From: Gottschalkiaceae bacterium SANA
Lineage (GTDB): Bacteria; Bacillota; Clostridia; Tissierellales; GPF-1
Length of the DNA: 64,000 nt
NCBI GenBank assembly: GCA_036323355.1
Contig: AP028876.1
Coordinates: 2,542,001 to 2,606,000, forward strand
Direction of reading: 5' to 3'
The translations under genes were made by a program, and so were the position numbers. Under the pieces are notes generated by a model. It saw only the letters and a list, made by a program, of their open reading frames with translations. It was not told the origin of the DNA and did not search any database. The first letter of the stretch is position 1, and each line of letters opens with the position of its first letter. Below are positions 20,041 to 30,141 of the stretch, in pieces.

Positions 20041-20319
20041 CTATTTGTTTACTTTCGCTTTCAAAGTCTTACCAACTTTGAAAACAGGTGCTTTCGATGC
20101 AGGAATTTGAATCGATTCCGCTGGGTTCCTTGGGTTACGACCTTCACGTGCTTTACGCTCACGAACTTCGAATGTACCAAATCCAACCAATTGAACTTTT
20201 TCTTCCGCAATTAACGCTTCCTCTACGCTCTCAATGAATGCATTCAAAGCTGCTTCTGAATCTTTTTTGCTTAAACCACATTTGTCTGCCATTTTAGCAA
20301 TGAGTTGTGCCTTGTTCAT
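20041..20319 (-). CDS. hup: HU family DNA-binding protein
   Basis: 92-residue histone-like protein that bends DNA and compacts the nucleoid. The [18 protein letters not shown] block with the intercalating-Pro arm is present. ATG 20319 is chosen for its GGAGGGG site; the longer upstream frame lies over the end of yabN. Confidence 0.97.
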   Translation of the reverse strand: MNKAQLIAKMADKCGLSKKDSEAALNAFIESVEEALIAEEKVQLVGFGTFEVRERKAREGRNPRNPAESIQIPASKAPVFKVGKTLKAKVNK

Positions 20320-20344
20320 CGATAAACCCCTCCTCAACTTTATA

Positions 20345-20365
20345 TGAATCAGTAAAACTGAATCA
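20345..20365. repeat. Imperfect dyad upstream of hup
   Basis: TGAATCAGT, three A, ACTGAATCA: two 9-base arms that pair except at one position. It lies between the yabN stop and the hup ribosome site, a position where an HU or regulator site might act. Function unknown. Confidence 0.35.
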
Positions 20366-21820
20366 TTACTCTTCCTGCTTGCATTTATCCCAAAGCGCAT
20401 CCAAGGCTTCCAAACCCAGAGTTTCCATTTCTAAGCCTCTTTTTTCCGCTTCGTTCTCCATCCAGCTGAATCGACGAATAAACTTATCCGTAGCCCGTTT
20501 CAGCGCAAGCTCGGGATGGATCTTGTAAAAACGTGAAACGTTGACAATCGCAAAGAGCAAATCGCCAAATTCCATCTCCATTTCATCGGTTTGATTCAAT
20601 CGAAGAGCCTCTTGGAATTCTTCAAGTTCCTCCTGCAATTTTTGCATGGGACCCTGAGCATCCGGCCAATCAAAACCAATCTCCGCCGCCTTTTTCTGAA
20701 CCTTTCGACTCCGAACAAGCATTGGCAAAGCTTCAGGCAATTCTTTCATTCGCTGTGATTGAACCCGTTGCGACTTTTCGTCTGCTTTGATCTCTTCCCA
20801 GCGCTTGAGAACACCATCCGTAGTTTGAATCGATTCCCCCGCGAAAACATGCGGATGACGTCGAATCATTTTCTCGCAGATTCCGGTCGTTATGTCCAAA
20901 AGGGTAAAAAAACCGTCTTCTTCCGCAATCAAGCCGTGAAATACAATCTGCAACAATACGTCTCCTAGTTCTTCTTCTAGATTCGTATCATCTTGTTGGT
21001 TAATTGCTTCGATCACCTCATAGGCTTCTTCTAGCAAATTAGCTCTCAAAGATTCATGGGTTTGTTCCCGATCCCATGGGCAACCGCCCGGACTTCTCAA
21101 TCGCTCAATTATGGCAATCAGGTCTCGAAAACCAAAGCGTGTTTGATCCACAACCTTCGGCACATACACCGATGTTAAATGAGAACACTTCACTTGATAA
21201 AGGTTCATCAAAGAAATACGTTGAACCTTCTCTGATGGATCCATGGGATGATCAATCACCAACACTTCTTGTTCATCGCCATAACTTTCCGTCAGCTGAA
21301 CGCCAAGCTCTGACAACAATCCTTCATCGTCAATATTGGTGATCAGGATCCCTTGTTGGAAATCAATCATTCGAGAATCAAATTGCGAAGCTTCAATAAT
21401 TTGACATCCTTCTGAAAAATCTTGTGCAATTACGGTCATTGCAGCATCAATCTGGCTGATTCCACCAAGAAATTCTATCCTTATTTTATCCTTCAAATCC
21501 GATGAAGTCAACATTTTCACGACGTTTTCACCAAAAATTGGATGTCCTAGAACAAAGTAAAAGAGATTTTCTTGTTTTTGTCCTTCTTCTAGGAGCTTTT
21601 GATAGATTTTATCCTCGACTTCTGCCAAGGAATCCAACTCTTCATAGAAGTTGTCGAAACTCGTCAATATGACTCCAGCCTCCACTGCCGCCTCGGCAAC
21701 TGGATGCTTAAGCGTGCGAAAAAACTTCTTGCCCTCTGTTTCAAACAAAGCGCGATATGCAGCAACAGTCATATCATCGATCCGTCCAGGCCCTAGACCC
21801 ACTATCGTAATCGTATTCAT
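20366..21820 (-). CDS. yabN: YabN-type fusion: tetrapyrrole-methylase-like domain + MazG pyrophosphohydrolase
   Basis: 484 residues. Residues 1 to about 220 form a SAM-dependent tetrapyrrole methylase-like domain ([26 protein letters not shown]). The rest is MazG, with two EEELGD/EMEFGD-type metal-binding helices (around [15 protein letters not shown] and [15 protein letters not shown]). The MazG half hydrolyses (d)NTPs to monophosphates as house-cleaning; the methylase half has no established reaction in this fusion. Position next to hup matches Bacillus yabN. Confidence 0.93.
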   Translation of the reverse strand: MNTITIVGLGPGRIDDMTVAAYRALFETEGKKFFRTLKHPVAEAAVEAGVILTSFDNFYEELDSLAEVEDKIYQKLLEEGQKQENLFYFVLGHPIFGENVVKMLTSSDLKDKIRIEFLGGISQIDAAMTVIAQDFSEGCQIIEASQFDSRMIDFQQGILITNIDDEGLLSELGVQLTESYGDEQEVLVIDHPMDPSEKVQRISLMNLYQVKCSHLTSVYVPKVVDQTRFGFRDLIAIIERLRSPGGCPWDREQTHESLRANLLEEAYEVIEAINQQDDTNLEEELGDVLLQIVFHGLIAEEDGFFTLLDITTGICEKMIRRHPHVFAGESIQTTDGVLKRWEEIKADEKSQRVQSQRMKELPEALPMLVRSRKVQKKAAEIGFDWPDAQGPMQKLQEELEEFQEALRLNQTDEMEMEFGDLLFAIVNVSRFYKIHPELALKRATDKFIRRFSWMENEAEKRGLEMETLGLEALDALWDKCKQEE

Positions 21821-21862
21821 AAAATCCCTCCTTTTCTCAGTATACTGGATTCCAGAAAAAAG

Positions 21863-21887
21863 AAAAACATCCCGAAGGATGTTTTTT
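21863..21887 (-). terminator. Terminator of the prsA-like gene
   Basis: ACATCC-TTCG-GGATGT stem extended by A/T pairs, then TTTTCTTTTTT on the minus strand. The UUCG-type tetraloop adds stability. Confidence 0.88.
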
Positions 21888-21897
21888 TATCATTCAC

Positions 21898-22947
21898 CTA
21901 TTCTTGTGTTGATTCTTCCGTTTCTTCTGTTGCAGTTTCTTCTGTTGCAGTTTCAAGGATGCCGGCACCCTCGCCTAGAAGCACATCATAGATTGGGTAT
22001 GTTGTCACTTCAGCTGCCTCAATAATTTTCGAAATACTTGCCGAAATATTCTCACCAGCCAATTGTGTCTTAATTTGATCCTGATATTCTTCAAAGCTTG
22101 GATCTAATCGATCTTCCACCTTGATTACATGCCAGCCAAATTGTGTGGATACAGGAGCTGAAATTTCTCCAGCCTCTGTACTGAAAGCAGCCAGTTCAAA
22201 TTCAGGCACCATTTGTCCCCGAGAAAAATAGCCCAAGTCTCCGCCAGTTTCAGCGCTTGGTCCAATTGAATTTTCTTTAGCCAAGGTTGCAAAGTCTTCC
22301 CCTGCTACAGCTCGCTCATAAATTGCGTCCGCTTCCTCTTGAGACTCAACAAGAATATGACGTGCCCAAACTTGTTCGTAGCTTGCTGCATTGGCGTCAT
22401 AAAAAGCCTGAACATCCACATCAGCAATCTCTACTTCACTACGCAATTGTGTATCGTATTTCTCAATCAATAATTGTTGCTTCAACAATTCCTGGTAATA
22501 AACTTCATCGATTCCAGTATTGGTTAAGAACTCTTCGTAATTGGCTTTTAATTCCTCATCGGCTTTAATCGAATCAAGTTCCGCCTGTACCTCTTCATCG
22601 GTTACGGAAATTCCCATATCCAAGGCCGATAGTTCCAAGGTCTTTTGCTGAACGTATTGCGCAACCATAGAGTCCAAATATTGACGTTCATAAGTCATGC
22701 CGTTGCCAGCATCCTCTGTCCACATCTCTGGTGTAATGTAACCGATCACTTCTACATATTTTTTATTAAAGGCAAAGAAGCTTTCAAATTCCCCCAATGG
22801 CAGATCAACGCCATTAATTGTTGCCACATTCGTCACTGCTTCTGTTTCTGGTGCTGATTGTCCTTCTTGTGCTGCTGAACATGCCGCCAACACACCTGGT
22901 ACGACCATCAGAATCACCATGAATATCGCTACTACTCTCTTTTTCAT
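21898..22947 (-). CDS. PrsA/SurA-like lipoprotein peptidyl-prolyl isomerase
   Basis: 349 residues. Signal peptide with lipobox GVLAAC (Cys about 23), so anchored to the outer face of the membrane. SurA-like N-terminal helical domain, then a parvulin (PpiC) domain starting at ARHILVESQEEAD and ending at FGWHVIKVEDR. Would assist folding of exported proteins. C-terminal tail is a run of Thr/Glu repeats (ETATEETATEETEE). Lies below mfd with its own promoter; spoVT, often next door in sporulating relatives, is absent. Confidence 0.9.
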   Translation of the reverse strand: MKKRVVAIFMVILMVVPGVLAACSAAQEGQSAPETEAVTNVATINGVDLPLGEFESFFAFNKKYVEVIGYITPEMWTEDAGNGMTYERQYLDSMVAQYVQQKTLELSALDMGISVTDEEVQAELDSIKADEELKANYEEFLTNTGIDEVYYQELLKQQLLIEKYDTQLRSEVEIADVDVQAFYDANAASYEQVWARHILVESQEEADAIYERAVAGEDFATLAKENSIGPSAETGGDLGYFSRGQMVPEFELAAFSTEAGEISAPVSTQFGWHVIKVEDRLDPSFEEYQDQIKTQLAGENISASISKIIEAAEVTTYPIYDVLLGEGAGILETATEETATEETEESTQE

Positions 22948-22977
22948 CCTGTCTCCTCCTTATACTGATACTTTGCT

Positions 22978-22986
22978 ATTATACCA
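22978..22986 (-). promoter_or_regulatory. Extended -10 promoter for the prsA-like gene
   Basis: TGGTATAAT on the minus strand, about 30 bases above the start codon. No clear -35 box. Confidence 0.6.
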
Positions 22987-23017
22987 AATCCGACCCTACT
23001 TGCGGTTAGCTTTTTCA

Positions 23018-26000
23018 TCAATTCTTAAAAAATTCACAGATCATCCCCACAGCTTCTTCCATTAGAAGTAAAGCTTCCTCGGCTGTACAGTCTCGCTTGA
23101 GTAAAAAGATCTTTGGAAATTCCGTCGATAAGTCAAAATCTACCATGCGTGCATAATGATCCATCAACATCTTGCCCAGTTCCGGCGTAAAGGACAAAGC
23201 CTTGGCAAAATTCATCACAACACCCTTCTTGGTATGAGAAATTGTAGAGAATCCCGCGTGCTTTGCACCCGCACGCACCTTGGCAATCCGCATCAGATTA
23301 ATTAATGCTGCTGGCGGTTCACCGAATCGATCAATCAGTTCATCTAAAATCTCGGAATAATCCGCCGTTGACTCAATCGTCGCTATGCGTTTGTACATTC
23401 GAATTTTCTGCTCCGCATCCTGAATATATTCATCAGGAATGTAGGCGTCCACCTGCAATTCCAGTTTGGATTCGCTTTCTTCTGATCCCAATTCCAAACT
23501 TCCCGTATAAAGGCTCACTGCCTGCTCCAAATACTTCACATAGAGATCATATCCAATGGAAGCCATATGACCATGTTGTTCAGCCCCCAACAAATTTCCC
23601 GCACCTCGGATTTCCAAATCCCGCATGGCAATCTTGAAGCCCGCTCCGAATTCCGTGAACTCCCGAATTGCTTTCAATCGTTTCTCCGCTACCTCGGACA
23701 AAACCTTATTCTTTTGAAAAGTGAAATAGGCAAAGGCAAGCCGATTGGAACGGCCAATCCGTCCCCGCAATTGATACAATTGAGAAAGCCCCAATCGATC
23801 GGCGTCGAAGATAATCATGGTATTGACATTAGGAATATCCATACCGGTTTCAATAATTGTGGTGCTGATCAAGACATCGATTTCTCCGTCTAAAAAGGCA
23901 ACCATCACGGCTTCCAGTTCCCGTTCCCCCATCTGCCCATGGGCGACGGCGATCCTCGCTTCCGGAATCAATTTTTGCAGTTTCCCCTGCATGGACCGAA
24001 TTCCTTTCACGCGGTTGAAGACAAAGTACACCTGACCTTCCCGCTCCAATTCGCGTCGTATCGCATCACGCACCAGTTCCTCTTGGTACTCGACAACAAA
24101 GGTCTGTACCGGCAGTCGCTCTTCTGGTGGCTCATCGATCACAGAGAGATCACGCACCCCAATCATAGACATATGCAAGGTCCTGGGAATAGGCGTCGCT
24201 GACAAGGTCAGTACATCTACTGAAGCCTTCATCATTTTCATGGCCTCTTTGTGACGAACCCCGAATCGTTGTTCCTCATCCACAATCAAAAGACCCAGAT
24301 CCTTATATTGCAAATTTTTTGAGAGAATTCGATGGGTACCAACAATCACATCAATATTTCCAGCCTTCACATCCCGAAAAATCGACTGCTGCTGCTTGGC
24401 CGTACGGAATCGACTCAGCATCTCCACTTTTACTGGAAATTCCTGAAAACGAGAAAGAAAGGTGTTATAGTGCTGCTGTGCCAAAATGGTGGTCGGCACC
24501 AAAATAGCCACCTGTTTTCCATCAAGAACAGCCTTGAAAGCAGCCCGCAAAGCAACCTCTGTTTTCCCATAGCCAACATCGCCGCAAAGCAGGCGATCCA
24601 TTGGGCTTGGTTTTTGCATGTCGGACTTAATTTCCTCTATACATTGCAATTGATCCTGGGTTTCTTCGTAGGGAAAGAGATCCTCGAACTGGCGCTGCCA
24701 TTCGTTGTCATCGCTGAAGGCATATCCCTTCACCGATTCCCGCTTGGCGTAGTGCTCCAGCAATTCTCGAGCCATAATCTCAATGGCCTTCCTAGCCGTT
24801 TGTTTGGTCCGTTTCCAATCGTCCGAACCCATCTTGTTAAGCCGCGGTGACCCCGCATCTCCACCAATGAACTTTTGAAGAATTTGCATTTGATCCACAG
24901 GTACATAAAGACGATCTGTACCTCGATACTGCACAATCAAATAATCCCGTTTGATTCCCAAAATCACCTTTTGTTCAATGCCTTGGTATTGACCGATTCC
25001 AAATTCCTCATGAACGACATAATCGCCCACCTTTAAATCCATAAAGGTTTCAATTCGACGACTTTTCTCTTTTTCTCGTTTCCGACGTTTGCGTTTGCTT
25101 CCGCCATAAACTTCAGCTTCACCAAAGAGAAATATTTTCTCATCAATATACTCAAATCCCTGATTCAAGGATTCCTTGCTTATGGTAACAAATCCCGGCT
25201 GCGTTTGAAAGTCAGATAGAACGGGAATCCGCGCCTCTTCCAAATACTGTTTTAAAGCAAGCGCTCTTTCCGTACTCCCCGTAAAAAAGACCACGGTGCC
25301 ATCTCGCGCCAAAAGCCGCTTTGTCTCTTGGGCTAAAAGCTCAAATTTACGATGAAAAACCGGATTGGCTTTTGTCCGTACTTGCACCAGTGCCTTGGGC
25401 GCAAAGAATCGACTGTTTTTCAACAATCGAGTCGAGGTGATCAGTCGACGATTTTCCAGGGGCAATTGTTCGAAAGGCAATAGTGCCTCCGCATGGCGGG
25501 ACAAAGTCTCGCCGGCAAGATGCAACTCCTCCAATCGATGGTGGAATTGATGCTGCTGATCCCGTCCAGCTTCCAAAATTCGATCCGGTTCCTCTAACAC
25601 AAGGACCGCATCGGCCTGCAACCAGTTCAGCAAACTTTCTGACTCCTCTAAATAAGGGTAGCAAAGGGCCGCACTGGGAAGGGGCAAATCGCTTTCGATC
25701 TGGTGGATCACCTTCTCAAACTTTTCCACCCGCTTGGTTCGCTCTGCTCCGTGCTTTTCTTTTTTGGTTGTTTCGGCCAAGTCCTTTTCGATCCCCACGG
25801 CAACCCGCTGTCTTTGATCCTGGGTCAAGATAAATTCTACAGCCGCCGGAATCAAAGCTTCCTGGCTATTTTCAAAGGACCGTTGAGTTCCCAAGTCAAA
25901 ACTTCGAATTGAATCGATTTCAATGTCGAAAAACTCCAACCGTAACGGGTCTTCCGCATCCGACGGAAAACAATCAATAATCCCGCCCCGAGCGCTAAAC

Positions 26001-26506
26001 TGGCCAGGACCTTCGATCATCGTTTCTCGCCGATACCCTAATTTTACCAAAGATTCAATGACTTTCTGCGGTTCAATCATCTGACCTACGACCAGCCGCA
26101 ACTCCCCGTATTGTTTCTTGGGCAGCATGGGATTCATCATTGCTTCCGTACAGGTTACATAGATGCCCTTGCTTCCCCGCTGCAAATGATGCAAGGTACG
26201 AAGCCGTTGATTCATATTCTCGTGACTGAATGCTTCAATATCATAAAAATAAGTTGGACGTGCCGGAAAATAATGCACAATTCCCGTCACAAAACTTTGA
26301 ATCATGGTCCTCGCCGCCCGCGCTTGATGGTCCTGGGAAAAAACCAGAACCACTTGACACTCATCAGCATATCGGGCAAAGAGTTGAAATAAAGCCTCCT
26401 CCGACAATCCATGCAAGGAAATCGGAAAGGAGCCATTATCAATGGCATGGGTGATGTCAGCATATGCTTTTGTCTGTTCTGTAATTTTTCCCCATAGTCC
26501 CTGCAT
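23018..26506 (-). CDS. mfd: Transcription-repair coupling factor
   Basis: 1162-residue ATP-dependent translocase that removes RNA polymerase stalled at DNA lesions and recruits UvrA. UvrB-like N-terminal domains, RNA polymerase-interacting domain around DLKVGDYVVHEEFGIGQY, RecG-type helicase core with Walker A GDVGYGKTEVALRA and DEEQRFG, and the C-terminal TRCF domain. Follows pth by 10 bases; order matches Bacillus. Confidence 0.98.
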   Translation of the reverse strand: MQGLWGKITEQTKAYADITHAIDNGSFPISLHGLSEEALFQLFARYADECQVVLVFSQDHQARAARTMIQSFVTGIVHYFPARPTYFYDIEAFSHENMNQRLRTLHHLQRGSKGIYVTCTEAMMNPMLPKKQYGELRLVVGQMIEPQKVIESLVKLGYRRETMIEGPGQFSARGGIIDCFPSDAEDPLRLEFFDIEIDSIRSFDLGTQRSFENSQEALIPAAVEFILTQDQRQRVAVGIEKDLAETTKKEKHGAERTKRVEKFEKVIHQIESDLPLPSAALCYPYLEESESLLNWLQADAVLVLEEPDRILEAGRDQQHQFHHRLEELHLAGETLSRHAEALLPFEQLPLENRRLITSTRLLKNSRFFAPKALVQVRTKANPVFHRKFELLAQETKRLLARDGTVVFFTGSTERALALKQYLEEARIPVLSDFQTQPGFVTISKESLNQGFEYIDEKIFLFGEAEVYGGSKRKRRKREKEKSRRIETFMDLKVGDYVVHEEFGIGQYQGIEQKVILGIKRDYLIVQYRGTDRLYVPVDQMQILQKFIGGDAGSPRLNKMGSDDWKRTKQTARKAIEIMARELLEHYAKRESVKGYAFSDDNEWQRQFEDLFPYEETQDQLQCIEEIKSDMQKPSPMDRLLCGDVGYGKTEVALRAAFKAVLDGKQVAILVPTTILAQQHYNTFLSRFQEFPVKVEMLSRFRTAKQQQSIFRDVKAGNIDVIVGTHRILSKNLQYKDLGLLIVDEEQRFGVRHKEAMKMMKASVDVLTLSATPIPRTLHMSMIGVRDLSVIDEPPEERLPVQTFVVEYQEELVRDAIRRELEREGQVYFVFNRVKGIRSMQGKLQKLIPEARIAVAHGQMGERELEAVMVAFLDGEIDVLISTTIIETGMDIPNVNTMIIFDADRLGLSQLYQLRGRIGRSNRLAFAYFTFQKNKVLSEVAEKRLKAIREFTEFGAGFKIAMRDLEIRGAGNLLGAEQHGHMASIGYDLYVKYLEQAVSLYTGSLELGSEESESKLELQVDAYIPDEYIQDAEQKIRMYKRIATIESTADYSEILDELIDRFGEPPAALINLMRIAKVRAGAKHAGFSTISHTKKGVVMNFAKALSFTPELGKMLMDHYARMVDFDLSTEFPKIFLLKRDCTAEEALLLMEEAVGMICEFFKN

Positions 26507-26516
26507 GGCTCTCTCC

Positions 26517-27089
26517 TTACTGAAAGTTCAAGTGATTGGTTTGATTCATGGATTGCTCCACACCCTTTTCGACAATCATTTCAACGGCATGACAAGCCGC
26601 CTTCAACACATGGTCCAAGGTCTTTTCTTCTTGTGCACTGAATCCGCTCAATACATAGTTGGCAAGATCCATATAGGTCGGTTGCTTTCCAATTCCAATA
26701 CGGACCCGAGGAAAAACATCGGTCTGTAATTGAAAAATCACGGATTTCATGCCGTTATGACTACCGCCGCTACCCCGTTTTCTAACCTTGAGGATGCCAA
26801 CCTCGAAATCGATATCGTCATAAATCACAATCATATTCTCTGGTGGCACTTGAAAATAACGCTGCAATTCAACCACAGCTCGGCCACTTTCATTCATAAA
26901 GGTCTGCGGTTTGATCAAAACAATCTTCTCTCCACCTCGAAAAACTTCTCCCGAAAGGGATTGAAACTGCACCTTCTTCACAGAGACGCCCCAGTCTTTC
27001 GCCAATCGGTCGATCACCCGAAAACCAACATTATGTCTTGTTTTTTCATATTTTTTTCCCGGATTTCCCAATCCTATAATAACATACAT
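26517..27089 (-). CDS. pth: Peptidyl-tRNA hydrolase
   Basis: 190 residues. Releases tRNA from peptidyl-tRNAs dropped by ribosomes. Visible: GLGNPGKKYEKTRHNVGF with the catalytic His, KPQTFMNESG and YDDIDFEVG. Only 12 bases separate its start from the prs terminator hairpin, so expression probably depends on read-through or an internal start. Confidence 0.96.
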   Translation of the reverse strand: MYVIIGLGNPGKKYEKTRHNVGFRVIDRLAKDWGVSVKKVQFQSLSGEVFRGGEKIVLIKPQTFMNESGRAVVELQRYFQVPPENMIVIYDDIDFEVGILKVRKRGSGGSHNGMKSVIFQLQTDVFPRVRIGIGKQPTYMDLANYVLSGFSAQEEKTLDHVLKAACHAVEMIVEKGVEQSMNQTNHLNFQ

Positions 27090-27101
27090 TCTACACCTCT
27101 T

Positions 27102-27128
27102 AAAAAACCCCCGAAATCATCGGGGGTC
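27102..27128 (-). terminator. Terminator between prs and pth
   Basis: ACCCCCGA/TCGGGGGT 8-bp stem and a T6 run on the minus strand, ending just above the pth start codon. The proximity suggests partial termination inside the glmU-prs-pth-mfd transcript. Confidence 0.85.
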
Positions 27129-27134
27129 TTCTTT

Positions 27135-28091
27135 CTAGTCAAACAATACACTGATGGAACGGTTTCCGTGAATTCTGCGAATGGATTCTGCTAGCAATTC
27201 TGCAACCGGCATGATCTTGATTTTATCGATCTGTTTTTCCGCTGGAAGAGGAATTGTATCCGTAATCAAGACCTCTAGAATCGGAGAATTCTTGATTCGT
27301 TCAATTGCTGGTCCCGACAGAATGCCGTGGGTACAGCTTGCATAGACATCCAGTGAACCGAATTGCTTGGCAACCTCAGCCGCTTTTACCAAAGAACCCG
27401 CTGTATCGATCATATCATCAATAATAATAACATGCTTGCCTTCGATATCACCAATAACATTCATGACTTCCGCCACATTTGCCTTAGGACGACGTTTTTC
27501 AATAATTGCGATTGGAAGGTCCAAAATGGCACCTAAGTTTCTTGCCCGCTTCACTCCACCGATATCAGGAGAAAGAACGATGGTATTGTCTTTGTTCAAG
27601 CCCTCTTTGGCTTTGTAGTATTCGCCCAATAGGTTGATTGCCTTCAAATGATCCACTGGGATATCGAAAAATCCTTGCAATTGTGATGCATGCAAGTCCA
27701 TCGCTACCACGCGGTCGGCACCCGCCGCTTGAAGAAGATTCGCAATCAGTTTTGCAGAGATTGGATCTCTAGCCTTCGCCTTTCGATCTTGTCTCGCATA
27801 CCCGTAGTATGGAATTACCGCATTGATTCTTCCCGCTGACGCTCGTTTGAATGCGTCAATCAGTATCAACACTTCCATCAAGTTCTCATTCACCGGTGGA
27901 CATGTCGATTGAATCAAGTACACGTCATTTCCGCGTACAGTCTCTGGAATGCTGACAGAAATTTCTCCATCACTGAATCGATCCACACTGCAACGGCCCA
28001 ATGAAATACCCAACTCATTGCAGATTGCCTGCGCGAGTTCAGGATTTGCATTACCTGTAAAAACCTTGATACGACTTTGCTCAGAATGCAT
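27135..28091 (-). CDS. prs: Ribose-phosphate pyrophosphokinase
   Basis: 318 residues. Makes PRPP from ribose 5-phosphate and ATP for purine, pyrimidine, His and Trp synthesis. Visible: flexible FSDGEISVSIPETVRG, DLHASQLQGFF, and the PRPP loop VIIIDDMIDTAGSL. Preceded by glmU as in Bacillus; the ctc gene often found between prs and pth is missing. Confidence 0.97.
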   Translation of the reverse strand: MHSEQSRIKVFTGNANPELAQAICNELGISLGRCSVDRFSDGEISVSIPETVRGNDVYLIQSTCPPVNENLMEVLILIDAFKRASAGRINAVIPYYGYARQDRKAKARDPISAKLIANLLQAAGADRVVAMDLHASQLQGFFDIPVDHLKAINLLGEYYKAKEGLNKDNTIVLSPDIGGVKRARNLGAILDLPIAIIEKRRPKANVAEVMNVIGDIEGKHVIIIDDMIDTAGSLVKAAEVAKQFGSLDVYASCTHGILSGPAIERIKNSPILEVLITDTIPLPAEKQIDKIKIMPVAELLAESIRRIHGNRSISVLFD

Positions 28092-28112
28092 GGTACTCCT
28101 CCTAAAATTAAC

Positions 28113-29486
28113 CTATTTATTAAAGAAACGCTCCGCCCATCCAGCTTTATTTACCTGCTTCGCTCTCGCAATGGATAAATCACCTTCTTCTACATCCCGC
28201 GTAATGGTTGATCCCGCTGCAACAAAACCCTTTTTCTTCACATGCACCGGTGCCACCAAATTCGCATTGGATCCAATAAAAGCATCATCCTCCACAATGG
28301 ATTGAGATTTCTTTTTACCGTCGTAGTTTACAAATACGACGCCACAACCTATATTCACCCGTTCTCCAACAATTGCATCTCCTACATAAGAAAGATGACT
28401 AGCCTTTGAGCCATTGCCGATTACAGCATTTTTTACTTCTACAAAATCTCCGATTCTGCAACCCTCTCCAATTTGACTCTTTGGACGCAAATACGCGTAG
28501 GGGCCGATGGTCGTCTTCCGACCAACCGTACTTTCCAGAATTTTCGATGAATCGATAGTGACTGCATCTCCAATTACACTGTCGACAATTTTGGACATGG
28601 AGCCAATTTCAACATTGCTCCCAATCACAGTCTTCCCTTTCAATTGCACATTTGCTTCGATCAGCGTGTCCTGTCCGATGGATACATCCACATCGATATA
28701 GGTGCTTGCCGGATCAATCAGGGTCACCCCTTCTTCCATCCAATGTGTGTTAATCCATTGCTGTCGAATCTTTGTCGCCTCCGCCAATTGCACCCGGGAA
28801 TTAATCCCTCGGATATGATCAGCGTCTTTCATACAATAGGACTCAACCTGTTGGCCCAACTCTCTAAGGATTTGCAAACTGTCTGTTAAATAATATTCGC
28901 CTTGCGCATTCTCGGTTGTCAAACCAGCAAGGGCGATCTTTAATGCTTTCCCTTGAAAGCAGAAAATTCCTGAGTTAATTTCTTGAATCAAGCGTTCCTC
29001 TGCCGTTGCATCCTTTTGCTCCACGATCCCAACAACACCTTTTGTATCATGTAAGATTCGACCATATCCCGTCGGATCCTCCATCTTCGCGCTCAAGACT
29101 GTCGCTACCGCTTTACTGTTCCGATGCTTCTGTAGAAGGGCAGTCAAGTCAGCGCCTTCAATCAAAGGGGTATCCCCTGTCAGAATAAAGACCTCGTCTT
29201 CGTCATCAATAAACTTCATCCCTTGCATGGCCGCATATCCGGTTCCATAGGGAGCTCCATCTTCGATGGGCTGGTCAGCAAAATGCCATCCCTTCTGCTC
29301 ATAGGCAGAACAAATCTCATTTTTTCCATGGCCCACGATGACAATGGTTTCGTCGCTGCCAGCGTCACTTGCCGCCCGCGCAACCCATTCCATCAGAGAT
29401 TCTCCACAGATCTTATGCATTACTTTCGGAATTTGCGATTTCATTCGAGTGCCTTGCCCCGCGGCAAGAATCATTGCTTTAATCAT
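28113..29486 (-). CDS. glmU: Bifunctional GlmU (GlcN-1-P acetyltransferase / GlcNAc-1-P uridyltransferase)
   Basis: 457 residues. Makes UDP-GlcNAc for cell wall. N-terminal uridyltransferase with ILAAGQGTRMKS near residue 7; C-terminal left-handed beta helix with hexapeptide repeats and active-site region around FVEVKNAVIGNGSKASHLSYVGD. Follows spoVG after a terminator. Confidence 0.97.
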   Translation of the reverse strand: MIKAMILAAGQGTRMKSQIPKVMHKICGESLMEWVARAASDAGSDETIVIVGHGKNEICSAYEQKGWHFADQPIEDGAPYGTGYAAMQGMKFIDDEDEVFILTGDTPLIEGADLTALLQKHRNSKAVATVLSAKMEDPTGYGRILHDTKGVVGIVEQKDATAEERLIQEINSGIFCFQGKALKIALAGLTTENAQGEYYLTDSLQILRELGQQVESYCMKDADHIRGINSRVQLAEATKIRQQWINTHWMEEGVTLIDPASTYIDVDVSIGQDTLIEANVQLKGKTVIGSNVEIGSMSKIVDSVIGDAVTIDSSKILESTVGRKTTIGPYAYLRPKSQIGEGCRIGDFVEVKNAVIGNGSKASHLSYVGDAIVGERVNIGCGVVFVNYDGKKKSQSIVEDDAFIGSNANLVAPVHVKKKGFVAAGSTITRDVEEGDLSIARAKQVNKAGWAERFFNK

Positions 29487-29554
29487 TATCCGTCACCTCA
29501 CAACCTACACCATTATACCAGAGTTTTCAATCCTTTCAACTATTATATTCTAAC

Positions 29555-29583
29555 ACAAAAAAAGGACCGTGAACGGTCCTTTT
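29555..29583 (-). terminator. Terminator of spoVG
   Basis: AAAGGACCGT/ACGGTCCTTT 10-bp stem with a two-base loop and a T7 run on the minus strand, directly after the spoVG stop. Confidence 0.92.
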
Positions 29584-29588
29584 CTGCT

Positions 29589-29864
29589 TTATTCAATCGT
29601 TTCAGCTTCCTGCATGGATCTTTCATATTCAGTAAAAACAATATCCTGGATTGTCGCGCGCGTATCCGAATTAATTGGATGCGCAATATCGCGAAATTCA
29701 CCATCAGGCATTCTTCTGGACGGCATCGCAATAAAAAGTCCATTTTGCCCCTCGATGATCTTAATGTCGTGTACCACGAAGGCATCGTCAAAGGTTACCG
29801 ATACTATTGCCTTCATTTTCCCATCAGTGTTGATCTTTCTTACTCTTACGTCTGTTACTTCCAT
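29589..29864 (-). CDS. spoVG: SpoVG regulatory protein
   Basis: 91-residue RNA/DNA-binding regulator, nearly full-length match in pattern (VTDVRVRKI ... [19 protein letters not shown] ... FIAMPSRR). Present in many Firmicutes regardless of sporulation. A TATAAT at 29917-29912 on the minus strand may be its -10. AAGGAGC precedes the ATG. Confidence 0.97.
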   Translation of the reverse strand: MEVTDVRVRKINTDGKMKAIVSVTFDDAFVVHDIKIIEGQNGLFIAMPSRRMPDGEFRDIAHPINSDTRATIQDIVFTEYERSMQEAETIE

Positions 29865-30141
29865 TTTACAGCTCCTTCCGCCAAGATTGAATGCATATTG
29901 TATGATAGTCCATTATATATATACTCCTTTTGGAAAGGAAAACCCTTTTTTTTGAAAAAAGTTTTCGAAATATTTTTTCAATTCATCAAAAAATCCATTG
30001 AATAACAAAAAAACCATAGCAAAACACCTGGCATCCTCATCAAGGTTGAAGGGGCATGCCCATGTCTACACTATGGAAATCTCTTATTTGCATCTTTATT
30101 CAGTCTACATTTCCTTGCCGTGTTTTGACGGCGACAAGTAT
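29865..30141. other. Intergenic region between purR and spoVG
   Basis: 277 bases. Contains an AT-rich tract (about 29930-30010), the spoVG -10 candidate, a GGGCATGCCC palindrome near 30050 and a weak GCCGT/ACGGC hairpin near 30120 after purR that lacks a T-run. yabJ, usually here in Bacillus, is absent. No gene seen. Confidence 0.5.

Noticed and set aside
29885-29990. Possible sigma-H promoter for spoVG
   Set aside because: AGGA-like and GAAT-like boxes exist but not at the required spacing; only a sigma-A-like TATAAT is supported.
29223-30005. Plus-strand open frame of 260 codons over glmU and spoVG
   Set aside because: Antisense to two certain genes and through the spoVG terminator; composition rich in Ser, Phe, His typical of antisense frames.
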